Shown here piece by piece: positions 1 through 6,084 of a stretch of DNA of 7,553 nucleotides (position 1 is its first letter; every line of letters begins with the position of its first letter). A model generated the notes under the pieces. That model searched no databases, was not told the DNA's origin, and saw only the letters and a list, made by a program, of their open reading frames with translations. Position numbers and translations under genes: made by a program. Source of the DNA: Leyella stercorea (GTDB lineage: Bacteria > Bacteroidota > Bacteroidia > Bacteroidales > Bacteroidaceae); NCBI RefSeq assembly GCF_019052365.1, contig NZ_JAHQUY010000097.1, positions 1 to 7,553 on the forward strand, given 5' to 3'.

Positions 1-2
1 GT

Positions 3-79
3 TGGCGGTGCGTACGAGACTCGAACTCGTGACCCCATGCGTGACAGGCATGTATTCTAACCAACTGAACTAACGCACC
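3..79 (-). tRNA. tRNA-Asp (anticodon GTC), copy 1, CCA encoded
   Basis: Read on the minus strand this folds as a complete tRNA. The acceptor stem pairs GGTGCGT with ACGCACC. The anticodon stem pairs CATGC with GCATG around loop CTGTCAC, which gives anticodon GTC (Asp). The T arm is ACGAG-TTCGAGT-CTCGT. Base 73 is G, the normal discriminator for Asp, and CCA follows directly at 3-5, so the 3' end is genome-encoded. It is the promoter-distal member of a twin pair, 41 bases after the other copy, and is probably processed from the same transcript. Confidence 0.96.
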
Positions 80-81
80 AA
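5..81. repeat. 77-bp direct repeat, copy 1 (tRNA-Asp)
   Basis: This exact 77-base direct repeat recurs at 120-196. It covers the tRNA body plus one base on the 3' side and two on the 5' side. Identity stops at once beyond these limits: the 41-base spacer and the flanks do not match. This is a tandem tRNA duplication kept identical, not a longer segmental duplication. Confidence 0.95.
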
Positions 82-119
82 CGTGTTTGTTCCTTTTTGT
101 TTGCATCAAAAAACGAAGT

Positions 120-196
120 GCGGTGCGTACGAGACTCGAACTCGTGACCCCATGCGTGACAGGCATGTATTCTAACCAACTGAACTAACGCACCAA
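120..196. repeat. 77-bp direct repeat, copy 2 (tRNA-Asp)
   Basis: Second copy of the exact 77-base repeat at 5-81, covering the promoter-proximal tRNA-Asp. The copies differ only outside the repeat, including the encoded CCA found only next to the first copy. Confidence 0.95.
121..194 (-). tRNA. tRNA-Asp (anticodon GTC), copy 2, no encoded CCA
   Basis: The mature sequence is identical to copy 1 through discriminator G73, with the same stems and anticodon GTC. The bases after G73 read CAC rather than CCA, so this copy would need CCA added by the tRNA nucleotidyltransferase. It is the promoter-proximal copy; the promoter -7 box lies about 50 bases upstream of its 5' end. Confidence 0.96.
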
Positions 197-199
197 TAC

Positions 200-222
200 G
201 ACAAACTTGCTTAAAAGTTGTC
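200..222 (-). other. Small inverted repeat in the tRNA leader
   Basis: On the minus strand GACAACTT is followed, after a short A/T-rich loop, by AAGTTTGTC. This gives an 8-bp stem with a single bulged base. It lies between the tRNA promoter and the 5' end of the first tRNA, so it would be in the 5' leader removed by RNase P. No T tract follows it, so it does not look like a terminator. It may be chance. Confidence 0.3.
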
Positions 223-246
223 AGCGTTTCGTTTTTTAAGCGAGTG

Positions 247-277
247 CAAAGGTATGAATAATATTTGAAACTCCAAA
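247..277 (-). promoter_or_regulatory. Consensus Bacteroidetes promoter for the tRNA-Asp pair
   Basis: On the minus strand TTTG (274-277) is followed by exactly 19 bases and then TACCTTTG (247-254). This matches the Bacteroidetes primary sigma consensus TTTG-N19-TAnnTTTG at every defined base. Transcription should start near 240, leaving a leader of about 45 bases before the first tRNA. The promoter begins only 18 bases past the stop of the upstream acetyltransferase gene, with no terminator between them. Confidence 0.85.
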
Positions 278-295
278 ATTTTTGCACACTTTTTT

Positions 296-835
296 TCACA
301 ATATTTTCTGCAAAACTATTGCATCTGCATACTCCACTCCATCGAACAACCACTCTTTCAGTCTATTATGCGTTTGGAAGCCCTGACTAAAAAAAAGCGC
401 CAGCGACGCCTTATTGTCCTCCGCAACCACGGCGTAGAGCTGATGAAGATGCAGAACACGCAACGAATAGTCGGCTATTCGGGCTATTGCGGCGGCGGCA
501 TATCCCTTGCGGCGATGCTTTTTCTGCACCACAATGCTCACTTCGGCACGCCGATGCTGCGCATTGAAGTCGAAAACATCTACCATTCCTATCTGCTCGC
601 GTGCCTCGTTCTCCACAATCATGCGCACCTGTCCGTCGTGATAGATGTCGTTTGTAGAGTTGGCGATATAGTCGTGCAGCACATAGCGCGAATAAGGCAC
701 ATTGGTATTGCCGATGTGCCACACCTCGCGGTCGTTCTCCATAGCGTAGAGCCATTCGAGATCTTCGGGTTCCATGGCGCGCAGCACCACTTTCGGCTGC
801 TCCGTTGCGCCGGAAGCATTCAGCGACGGGTTCAT
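296..835 (-). CDS. GNAT-family N-acetyltransferase (RimJ/SpeG-like)
   Basis: This 179-residue cytosolic protein should transfer an acetyl group from acetyl-CoA to an amine; the substrate cannot be told from the sequence. The start VVLRAMEPEDLEWLYAMEND (about 16-35) is typical of the RimJ/SpeG-like branch, where beta-1 is followed by acidic residues and W. The acetyl-CoA pyrophosphate loop fits R-x-x-G-x-A at R108-R-K-G111-Y-A113. Motif B is EDNKASLALFFSQGF (139-153), with the usual Asn followed by the Ser/Leu helix. Length matches a single GNAT domain. Its ATG overlaps the stop of the glycosyltransferase gene as ATGA, so translational coupling is likely. It is the last gene of the operon. Next to a glycosyltransferase it could acetylate an envelope sugar or amine, but protein or polyamine substrates are equally possible. 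Confidence 0.88.
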   Translation of the reverse strand: MNPSLNASGATEQPKVVLRAMEPEDLEWLYAMENDREVWHIGNTNVPYSRYVLHDYIANSTNDIYHDGQVRMIVENEAREQIGMVDVFDFNAQHRRAEVSIVVQKKHRRKGYAAAAIARIADYSLRVLHLHQLYAVVAEDNKASLALFFSQGFQTHNRLKEWLFDGVEYADAIVLQKIL

Positions 836-2022
836 CTGAGCACCTCCTCACTCGTTATTATTGTCTTCGTGGCAGGATTGTACGTGCCCATTAGTACGTT
901 CTGCTGCGGATGTGCGGAGAAGATGTTGAATATCTGCTCGTAGCTGTACACCTCGGTGTCGTATGTAGCGAAGATGCGCTGATACGAACCGAAGTTCTGC
1001 CCCACATGTCCCTGCGGCAGCGTGTCGGCAGAAACTTTCAGGAACGCATAGTCGATGCCGTGGCGCTTAGCCAGGCGGTTGAAGTCGTTGAGATGCGACT
1101 TCCTACCGATGAATACGTAAAGGGTTGTGACACGCTTGCGCGGCTTCATGAGTCCGAGAACCTTGCGCGCACTGTGCATCTGCATGCCGACGAATGCCAG
1201 CAGAGCCTTGAAGCAGATGGCAATCTTAAGAGGCAGACTGACGAAGATGCTGAAATGGCCGTAGTGCTTGCGCATGAAGATGAGCATGGCATCGTAGAAT
1301 ACGTGAACGTAGCGGAACGACGAACGGTGAGTGCTCTCGCCCTTATAGTGCAGAATCTTGGCAGGTATGTACCAGTTCTCGTATCCGCCCTTTATCAGAC
1401 GGAAAGAAAGGTCGATATCCTCGCCATACATGAAGAAATCCTCGTCGAGCAGCCCCACTCTATCCAGCGCCTCATGGCGCAACATGCAGAACGCTCCGCT
1501 GATAATCTCAATCTTGGCAGGTTCGTTCCACGACAGGTAGCTCATATAATAGCGTGCGAAGCGGCGGCTTTCGGGGTAGCGTGCGCAGAGTCCGCTCATC
1601 TTGTAGAAGGCTGTCATAGGCGTAGGCACACCGCGGCGCGACTCCATAGCCTTCTCGCCGTTGTCCTTAAGCATCATTACGCCGGCAGCTCCGGCCTTTT
1701 CGTGTGCATCCATGAACTGCAGCACGTCGCGTATGGTGTTCTCGCCTACGATGGTGTCGGGATTGAGCAGGAGCACATACTCGCCCGTGCATTGCTTTAT
1801 GGCAATGTTGTTGGCGCGCGAGAAACCGAGGTTGCGGTTGCTGCTGATGATGTTCACGTCGGGGAACTTCTGCGTGAGATACTCCACGCTTCCGTCGTCC
1901 GAATGATTGTCAACTATATACACTTCGGTCTCTATACCGTCGACAGCTCTGAACAACGAGTGCAGACACTGCTCGATATAGAAACGCACTTTATAGCTGA
2001 CTATAATGACAGATAGTTTCAA
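832..2022 (-). CDS. Family 2 glycosyltransferase with extra C-terminal domain; TTG start
   Basis: This 396-residue GT-A glycosyltransferase (family GT2, rhamnosyltransferase-like) should move a sugar from a nucleotide donor to an envelope glycan or lipid-linked acceptor. The catalytic domain opens at once with KLSVIIVSYK, followed by VDNHSDDGS (37-45), GFSRANN (66-72), the metal-binding region LLNPDT (85-90), SGAFCMLR (175-182) and DEDFFMYGEDIDL (193-205), which holds the likely catalytic acid. A hydrophobic stretch (about 257-282) may anchor it to the inner membrane. Residues 296-396 form an additional alpha/beta-looking segment. The start is TTG (2020-2022): TAA lies in frame three codons upstream, no ATG lies near, and the family begins exactly here. 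It is 9 bases after the membrane-protein gene and overlaps the GNAT start by 4. Donor and acceptor are unknown. Confidence 0.92.
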   Translation of the reverse strand: MKLSVIIVSYKVRFYIEQCLHSLFRAVDGIETEVYIVDNHSDDGSVEYLTQKFPDVNIISSNRNLGFSRANNIAIKQCTGEYVLLLNPDTIVGENTIRDVLQFMDAHEKAGAAGVMMLKDNGEKAMESRRGVPTPMTAFYKMSGLCARYPESRRFARYYMSYLSWNEPAKIEIISGAFCMLRHEALDRVGLLDEDFFMYGEDIDLSFRLIKGGYENWYIPAKILHYKGESTHRSSFRYVHVFYDAMLIFMRKHYGHFSIFVSLPLKIAICFKALLAFVGMQMHSARKVLGLMKPRKRVTTLYVFIGRKSHLNDFNRLAKRHGIDYAFLKVSADTLPQGHVGQNFGSYQRIFATYDTEVYSYEQIFNIFSAHPQQNVLMGTYNPATKTIITSEEVLR

Positions 2023-2031
2023 TACGGTTTC

Positions 2032-2469
2032 TTATTTATCGTTTTCGACATCGCGCTTAGCCACTTCCGACTCGCATCTTGCTTTGGTCGGCATGACAAA
2101 GAAAAGGCACAGGAAAAGGATTATGCCCATATAGCCAAACGCCACGTTCATATACATATAATATAATAAGGTGTTAAGCACCATCGGCACGCAGAGCATC
2201 AGCAGACGGAGCGAGCCCCAGCTGAGCAGAGCCTCAGCCGACACAAGACGGCGGGCGATGCTGCCGAAGCGGAACAGACGCAACGCCACGGGAATGACGC
2301 AGATGGTGAGTAGCTCCATTACGGTAGCCCACACGAACTCCGCCGCACCCGTCGCGGTATGATACACGCCGTCGGGCAGTATGTCGGTCTCGAAAAGCAA
2401 CACCATAGCCGCCGATATGCACAGCGAGACTATGAATATGGTGTTCAACACGTTGTATGTTCGTTTCAT
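2032..2469 (-). CDS. Small four-helix inner-membrane protein, function unknown
   Basis: I do not recognise a family for this 145-residue protein. It shows four hydrophobic segments at about 7-27, 43-65, 86-106 and 110-127. Short loops join them, one of them basic (LRLFRFGSIARR, 63-74), and the C-terminal tail is strongly charged (129-145). There is no signal peptidase site and no cysteine lipobox, so it is likely an integral inner-membrane protein. The basic second loop suggests that loop and the termini face the cytoplasm by the positive-inside rule, which agrees with an even number of helices. It lies between recR (10 bases upstream) and the glycosyltransferase (9 bases downstream, in the same reading frame), so it is translated from the same operon. 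A role supporting envelope glycan synthesis would be a guess from position only. Confidence 0.8.
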   Translation of the reverse strand: MKRTYNVLNTIFIVSLCISAAMVLLFETDILPDGVYHTATGAAEFVWATVMELLTICVIPVALRLFRFGSIARRLVSAEALLSWGSLRLLMLCVPMVLNTLLYYMYMNVAFGYMGIILFLCLFFVMPTKARCESEVAKRDVENDK

Positions 2470-2502
2470 TGTTTGTTGATCATTGTTTGTTGATCATTGT
2501 TG
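2466..2502. repeat. 14-bp tandem duplication at the recR / membrane-protein junction
   Basis: On the plus strand TCATTGTTTGTTGA occurs at 2466-2479 and again at 2480-2493, followed by a partial third unit TCATTGTTG at 2494-2502. The first unit carries the start codon of the membrane-protein gene and the second carries the stop of recR. The unit length is not a multiple of three. Removing one unit would fuse the stop and start into ATGA, the same 4-base overlap seen at the glycosyltransferase/GNAT junction. Confidence 0.9.
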
Positions 2503-3097
2503 TACGGTTGAGTATCGCTCTTCCGAGCGTCACTTCGTCGGTATATTCCAGTTCGTCGCCTACGGAGATGCCGCGCGCTATGACGCTTATCACAACGTCG
2601 TAGCCAGCAAGTTTGCGCGAAATGTAGAAGTTAGTGGTGTCGCCCTCCATTGTAGAGCTGAGCGCCAGTATCACCTCCTTCACTCCGCCTGCCGCAACGC
2701 GCTCCACGAGCGAGTCGATCTCTATATCGCTCGGGCCTACGCCGTCCATAGGCGAGATTATTCCGCCGAGCACGTGGTAGAGTCCGTTGTACTGCTGCGT
2801 GTTCTCCACAGCCATCACGTCGCGAATGTTCTCGACAACGCATATCGACGTGCTGTCGCGGCGTCGGTCGGAGCATATCGGACAGACGTCCGTGTCGCTG
2901 ATATTGTGGCAAACCTTGCAGTGCTTCACCTCCTTGCGCAGACGGGTCACAGCAGTAGCGAATCCGTCTACCTCATCTTCGGTGCGGCGCAGCAAGTCGA
3001 GCACAAGTCGCAAGGCTGTCTTGCGACCTATGCCGGGCAACTTCGAAAACTCGCACACTGCCTTTTCAAGCAGTTGCGATGGGTACGCTCCCTCCAT
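2480..3097 (-). CDS. recR: Recombination mediator protein RecR
   Basis: RecR works with RecO, and with RecF at gaps, to load RecA on SSB-coated single-stranded DNA during gap and break repair. The 205-residue length is normal. Domains appear in the standard order. The N-terminal helix-hairpin-helix region contains [15 protein letters not shown] (17-31). The zinc finger has C60, C63, C72 and C75. The Toprim domain runs from SICVVEN (84-90) through [11 protein letters not shown] (145-155). The conserved [14 protein letters not shown] lies at 174-187, followed by the C-terminal tail. The ATG (3095-3097) overlaps the upstream stop by one base as TAATG, which supports this start and coupled translation. 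The last codons and the stop fall in a 14-bp tandem repeat, so the extreme C terminus (MINKQ) may vary between relatives. It sits inside an operon of envelope genes. Confidence 0.97.
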   Translation of the reverse strand: MEGAYPSQLLEKAVCEFSKLPGIGRKTALRLVLDLLRRTEDEVDGFATAVTRLRKEVKHCKVCHNISDTDVCPICSDRRRDSTSICVVENIRDVMAVENTQQYNGLYHVLGGIISPMDGVGPSDIEIDSLVERVAAGGVKEVILALSSTMEGDTTNFYISRKLAGYDVVISVIARGISVGDELEYTDEVTLGRAILNRTTMINKQ

Positions 3098-3594
3098 TAT
3101 TTATTGAAGAGATAAATGCCGATTCCGAGACGAACGCCGAAGGTTGAGAAGTCCTTGTGGCACTTGAACGACTGGTCGTAGTAGACAGACGGCTCGATGG
3201 TAACGCTGCCGTTGAGGAAGTAAGCCCAGCCCGCCTCTATACCTGGCATAACATCGTTATAGTGCTTTCCGGCGTGTACATATTTTGCGCTTGCGCCCAA
3301 GAAGATGCCGTTCTGCTCGAAGTAGTAGCGTCCGCCTACGCCCAATGTGAACTTGGTGTCTACATCGTCATTCGACGAAATATCGCAACCTACCAATCCC
3401 TTAAGCATCCAGTCCTGCACAAGGAAGTAGCCGGCGTCTGCCTGCAGACCCAGATTGAGTTTCTTTGTGCCGTTGTAGCTGAGGTCGAGACCGGTAAGCG
3501 ACGCACCGACATAAGCTTTATCTTTTTCAAACTGTGCATGGGCTCCTAAAGTTGTGAGAAGCGCCAGGGCAATTGTCATTAATTTCTTTTTCAT
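3097..3594 (-). CDS. Secreted outer-membrane beta-barrel protein (porin-like)
   Basis: This is a 165-residue exported protein. [20 protein letters not shown] is a clear signal peptide with probable cleavage after A20 (AHA|Q). The mature part alternates aromatic/hydrophobic and polar residues in about eight short strands. Examples are [77 protein letters not shown] and [12 protein letters not shown]. The pattern and length suit an eight-stranded barrel of the OmpW/OmpX-like kind in the Bacteroidetes porin-family group. The open frame extends 27 codons further upstream, but the start chosen here (ATG at 3592-3594) begins the signal peptide and lies just downstream of a promoter -7 box. It is the first gene of the operon and its stop overlaps the recR start (TAATG). 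The ligand or function is unknown. Confidence 0.85.
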   Translation of the reverse strand: MKKKLMTIALALLTTLGAHAQFEKDKAYVGASLTGLDLSYNGTKKLNLGLQADAGYFLVQDWMLKGLVGCDISSNDDVDTKFTLGVGGRYYFEQNGIFLGASAKYVHAGKHYNDVMPGIEAGWAYFLNGSVTIEPSVYYDQSFKCHKDFSTFGVRLGIGIYLFNK

Positions 3595-3613
3595 AAGCAA
3601 AGTATTTATAATG

Positions 3614-3621
3614 CAAAAGTA
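3614..3621 (-). promoter_or_regulatory. Probable -7 box for the outer-membrane protein/recR operon
   Basis: TACTTTTG on the minus strand matches the Bacteroidetes -7 consensus TAnnTTTG, 19 bases upstream of the ATG. No perfect -33 box lies at the ideal distance. TTTC and TTTT occur at spacings of 20 and 21, and a perfect TTTG (3636-3639) sits only 14 bases away. Transcription would start about 10-13 bases before the start codon, giving a very short leader. Confidence 0.55.
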
Positions 3622-3630
3622 CATAATATA

Positions 3631-3661
3631 TTTGACAAACGGAAAAATATAACTACCTTTG
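3631..3661 (+). promoter_or_regulatory. Consensus Bacteroidetes promoter for the GHL10-comF pair
   Basis: TTTG (3631-3634), 19 bases, then TACCTTTG (3654-3661) match TTTG-N19-TAnnTTTG exactly. The expected transcription start is near 3668, leaving an A-rich leader of about 25 bases before the ATG at 3693. The -33 box lies one base from an oppositely oriented TTTG (3636-3639), within the divergent promoter region shared with the outer-membrane protein operon. Confidence 0.85.
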
Positions 3662-3692
3662 TGTTCAATAAACAACAGATTGGAAACCGAAA

Positions 3693-5399
3693 ATGAAGCA
3701 CTTTTATATACTTTTATTGTTTTTTATTTACTCGCTGCGCATCGCAGCATACACTTCCGACTCATTCGACCAGAACCGCATAGCGCCCAAGCACGAGGTG
3801 CGTGCCGTCTGGCTCACGACAATAGGCGGCATCGACTGGCCCCACTCCTACGCACAGACTTCTACATCCATAGAGAAACAGAAGAACGAGCTGCGCCGTA
3901 TACTCAACCAGCTGCAGTCGGCGGGCATAAACACCGTGCTGCTGCAGACTCGCGTTCGCGGAACGGTGATCTATCCTTCAGCCATTGAACCGTGGGATGG
4001 TTGCCTCTCGGGTCGTCCGGGCGTGTCGCCAGGCTACGACGCGCTGCAGTTTGCCATCGACGAGTGCCACCGACGCGGCATGGAACTGCACGCCTGGATA
4101 GTGACAATGCCGTTAGGCAAGTGGGACGGACTGGGATGCAAGCAGCTTCGCAAGAAGATGCAGCGCAATATCATTAAGATTAAGGGCTACGGATACATGA
4201 ATCCGGAGACGCAGCAGACAGCCGATTATCTTGCAAGAATCTGCGCCGAAGTGACACGCCGCTACGACATCGACGGCATTCACCTCGACTATATACGCTA
4301 TCCGGAGGAGCTGCCGAAACTCAAGACCATGTCGCACGACGAAGGACGCAGGAACATTACACGCATCGTGCGCGCCATTTCGCAGCAGGTGAAGTGTCTG
4401 AAGCCGTGGGTGAAGATGAGTTGCTCGCCGGTTGGCAAATACTACAACACGAAGCGCTATTGGAGTCACGGATGGAACGCCTACGAGACGGTGTGCCAGG
4501 ACGCCGTAGCATGGTTGCGCGACGGACTGATGGACGAATTGTTCCCGATGATGTACTTCCGCGACAACAACTTCTTCCCTTTCGCTCTCGACTGGAAGGA
4601 GCGCAGCCACGGACGCATCGTGGTGCCGGGTCTGGGCATCTACTTCATGTCGCCACGCGAAAAGAACTGGCCTCTGAGCGACATCACACGCGAGTTGGGC
4701 TTTCTGCGCAACAACGGCTTAGGACACGCCTACTTCCGCTCCAAGTTCTTCACCGACGACACGAAAGGCATATACCGCTTTGCGAAGAACGAGCTTTGTC
4801 TGTATCCGTCGCTCGTTCCGCCTATGACGTGGCAGTCGGCAGAGCGCCCGCAGAGCGCCTACAGCCTGCGCCGTGAGGATCGCGCCGACAACACCACCCT
4901 ACTCTCGTGGCAGCACAACAGCAAAGACACCACGATGATGTTGTTCAACGTGTACGCATCGACAGAAAGCCCAGTGAACACCGACGACGCACGCAACATA
5001 CTGGCTGTGCGCAGACAGAGCCGCGAGCTGATTGTGCCGCGCAATCAGCATCTGCATTACGCCATCTGCGCCGTAGACCGATACGGCAACGAGAGCGAAC
5101 CGCTGCAGGAAGCCGGCGCCGGCGAGTTGCTCTACGCCGACGGCAGCGACAACGCAGCGTTCGGCAAGACGCTGCTTGCCTGCGACGGACAGAACGTAGA
5201 GGTGCCGGCTGCGGCATGTATGGCAGACACGGAGTTTCTGCTCGTAGAATCGCAGCTGGGCTGCGCCATAGCCGTGCTTCCCTATCTGTACGGCGCGTCT
5301 GCAAGCGTGAAGAACCTCCCCGACGGCATGTATGTGTTGCGCTCACTCAACAAGAAGGGCGTGAGCCATCGCCTCGGAACATTCATGAAACGACAATAA
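3693..5399 (+). CDS. Secreted GHL10/DUF187-family glycosyl hydrolase with Fn3-like and C-terminal domains
   Basis: This 568-residue exported protein begins with a signal peptide (about 1-19, cleavage near IAA|YT) and has no lipobox. The catalytic domain is a glycosyl hydrolase-like 10 TIM barrel, marked by EVRAVWLTT (35-43), GINTVLLQTRVRGTVIYPS (78-96), GMELHAWIV (129-137), DGIHLDYIRYP (194-204, with the likely catalytic Asp), LFPMMYFRD (283-291) and PGLGIYFM (312-319). A fibronectin-III-like segment follows at about 388-470, with YAICAVDRYGNESEP near its end. The last 80 residues form another small beta domain ending NLPDGMYVLRSLNKKG. A family relative, E. coli DigH (YddW), cleaves peptide-free peptidoglycan strands, so a cell-wall or glycan target in the periplasm or at the cell surface is plausible but unproven. 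It is first of a two-gene operon; comF starts 4 bases after its stop. Confidence 0.9.
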   Translation: MKHFYILLLFFIYSLRIAAYTSDSFDQNRIAPKHEVRAVWLTTIGGIDWPHSYAQTSTSIEKQKNELRRILNQLQSAGINTVLLQTRVRGTVIYPSAIEPWDGCLSGRPGVSPGYDALQFAIDECHRRGMELHAWIVTMPLGKWDGLGCKQLRKKMQRNIIKIKGYGYMNPETQQTADYLARICAEVTRRYDIDGIHLDYIRYPEELPKLKTMSHDEGRRNITRIVRAISQQVKCLKPWVKMSCSPVGKYYNTKRYWSHGWNAYETVCQDAVAWLRDGLMDELFPMMYFRDNNFFPFALDWKERSHGRIVVPGLGIYFMSPREKNWPLSDITRELGFLRNNGLGHAYFRSKFFTDDTKGIYRFAKNELCLYPSLVPPMTWQSAERPQSAYSLRREDRADNTTLLSWQHNSKDTTMMLFNVYASTESPVNTDDARNILAVRRQSRELIVPRNQHLHYAICAVDRYGNESEPLQEAGAGELLYADGSDNAAFGKTLLACDGQNVEVPAAACMADTEFLLVESQLGCAIAVLPYLYGASASVKNLPDGMYVLRSLNKKGVSHRLGTFMKRQ

Positions 5400-5403
5400 A
5401 GAT

Positions 5404-6084
5404 ATGTGGTTGGACACGTTTTTCCCACGCCGCTGCAAGCTGTGCGGATGCCGTCTTGCAGAAGACGAGAAGATAGTGTGCCTGAGTTGTGCAAGAAAGT
5501 TGCCATTAACAGACGACTGCCTTTCGCCTTACGACAACATCACGGCGCGTATGCTTTGGGGCCGTATGCCGATAGAAAGGGCTACGGCTCTGACGTACTA
5601 CCATCCGGGGGCGTACAGCTCGTTGCTCATGTACAAACTGAAATACGGCAACGAGCCGGACATCGGCGTGTGGTTCGGAGAATATATGGCTAACTCGCTT
5701 ATGCCCTACGGAGTGTTCGACGACATAGACATGGTTATTCCGCTGCCTATACATAAACGCCGCGAACGAAAACGTGGCTACAATCAGAGCCAAGAAATCG
5801 CACGCGGCATTGGTGATATATCAAGTATTAAGGTTCAGAACAACATCGTGGAGAGGTCGCGATATACCGTGAGCCAGACCAAACTGACGCACACCGACCG
5901 TACGAAGAACGTGAAAGGTGCTTTCACGCTGCTCCGTCCCGATGCTATAAGAGGAAAGCACGTTCTGCTTGTGGACGACATCATAACCACCGGCGCCACA
6001 ATCGCAGCCTGCGCCAATGAGCTGGCTAAGGCTGAGGATGTGAAGATAAGCATTATGACCGTAGGCAGAACGCACTATATTTAG
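5404..6084 (+). CDS. comF: ComF-family phosphoribosyltransferase-like protein
   Basis: This 226-residue cytosolic protein is a member of the ComF family, needed for DNA uptake in competent bacteria such as Haemophilus and Bacillus, but widespread in species not known to be competent. The N-terminal zinc ribbon has C11, C14, C26 and C29. Family motifs follow: KLKYGN (78-83), VIPLPIHKRRERKRGYNQS (111-129), RTKNVKGAF (166-174), and the PRPP-binding loop VLLVDDIITTGATI (187-200) with the paired Asp residues D191-D192. Length is typical and the protein looks intact. It starts with ATG 4 bases after the glycosidase stop, so it is probably co-transcribed from the 3631 promoter. No other competence genes are in the window, so a role in uptake of DNA here is only an inference from the family. 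Confidence 0.92.
   Translation: MWLDTFFPRRCKLCGCRLAEDEKIVCLSCARKLPLTDDCLSPYDNITARMLWGRMPIERATALTYYHPGAYSSLLMYKLKYGNEPDIGVWFGEYMANSLMPYGVFDDIDMVIPLPIHKRRERKRGYNQSQEIARGIGDISSIKVQNNIVERSRYTVSQTKLTHTDRTKNVKGAFTLLRPDAIRGKHVLLVDDIITTGATIAACANELAKAEDVKISIMTVGRTHYI

Noticed and set aside
5..196. Two direct repeats considered as a CRISPR-like or mobile-element repeat
   Set aside because: There are only two copies, each an intact tRNA-Asp gene, with no integrase, transposase or spacer series nearby. They are not attachment-site fragments, since both are full-length.
57..353. 98-codon minus-strand open frame covering the tRNA promoter and part of both tRNAs
   Set aside because: It runs through tRNA sequence and its promoter, so it is not a coding region.
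368..943. 191-codon plus-strand open frame across the acetyltransferase gene
   Set aside because: It is His/Val-rich with no family motif, is opposite an intact GNAT gene, and lacks any promoter or plausible partner.
910..2016. Long (368-codon) open frame on the plus strand opposite the glycosyltransferase gene
   Set aside because: The protein has no recognisable motifs and low-complexity, His/Val/Ala/Arg-rich composition typical of the antisense of a coding gene. The minus strand carries a full GT2 protein over the same interval.
2483..3115. 210-codon open frame on the plus strand opposite recR
   Set aside because: It is the antisense shadow of a complete, motif-perfect recR and shows no domain of its own.
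3595..3675. Upstream 27-codon extension of the outer-membrane protein
   Set aside because: The extension is A/T-rich, covers the promoter -7 box, and would bury the clear signal peptide beginning [13 protein letters not shown].
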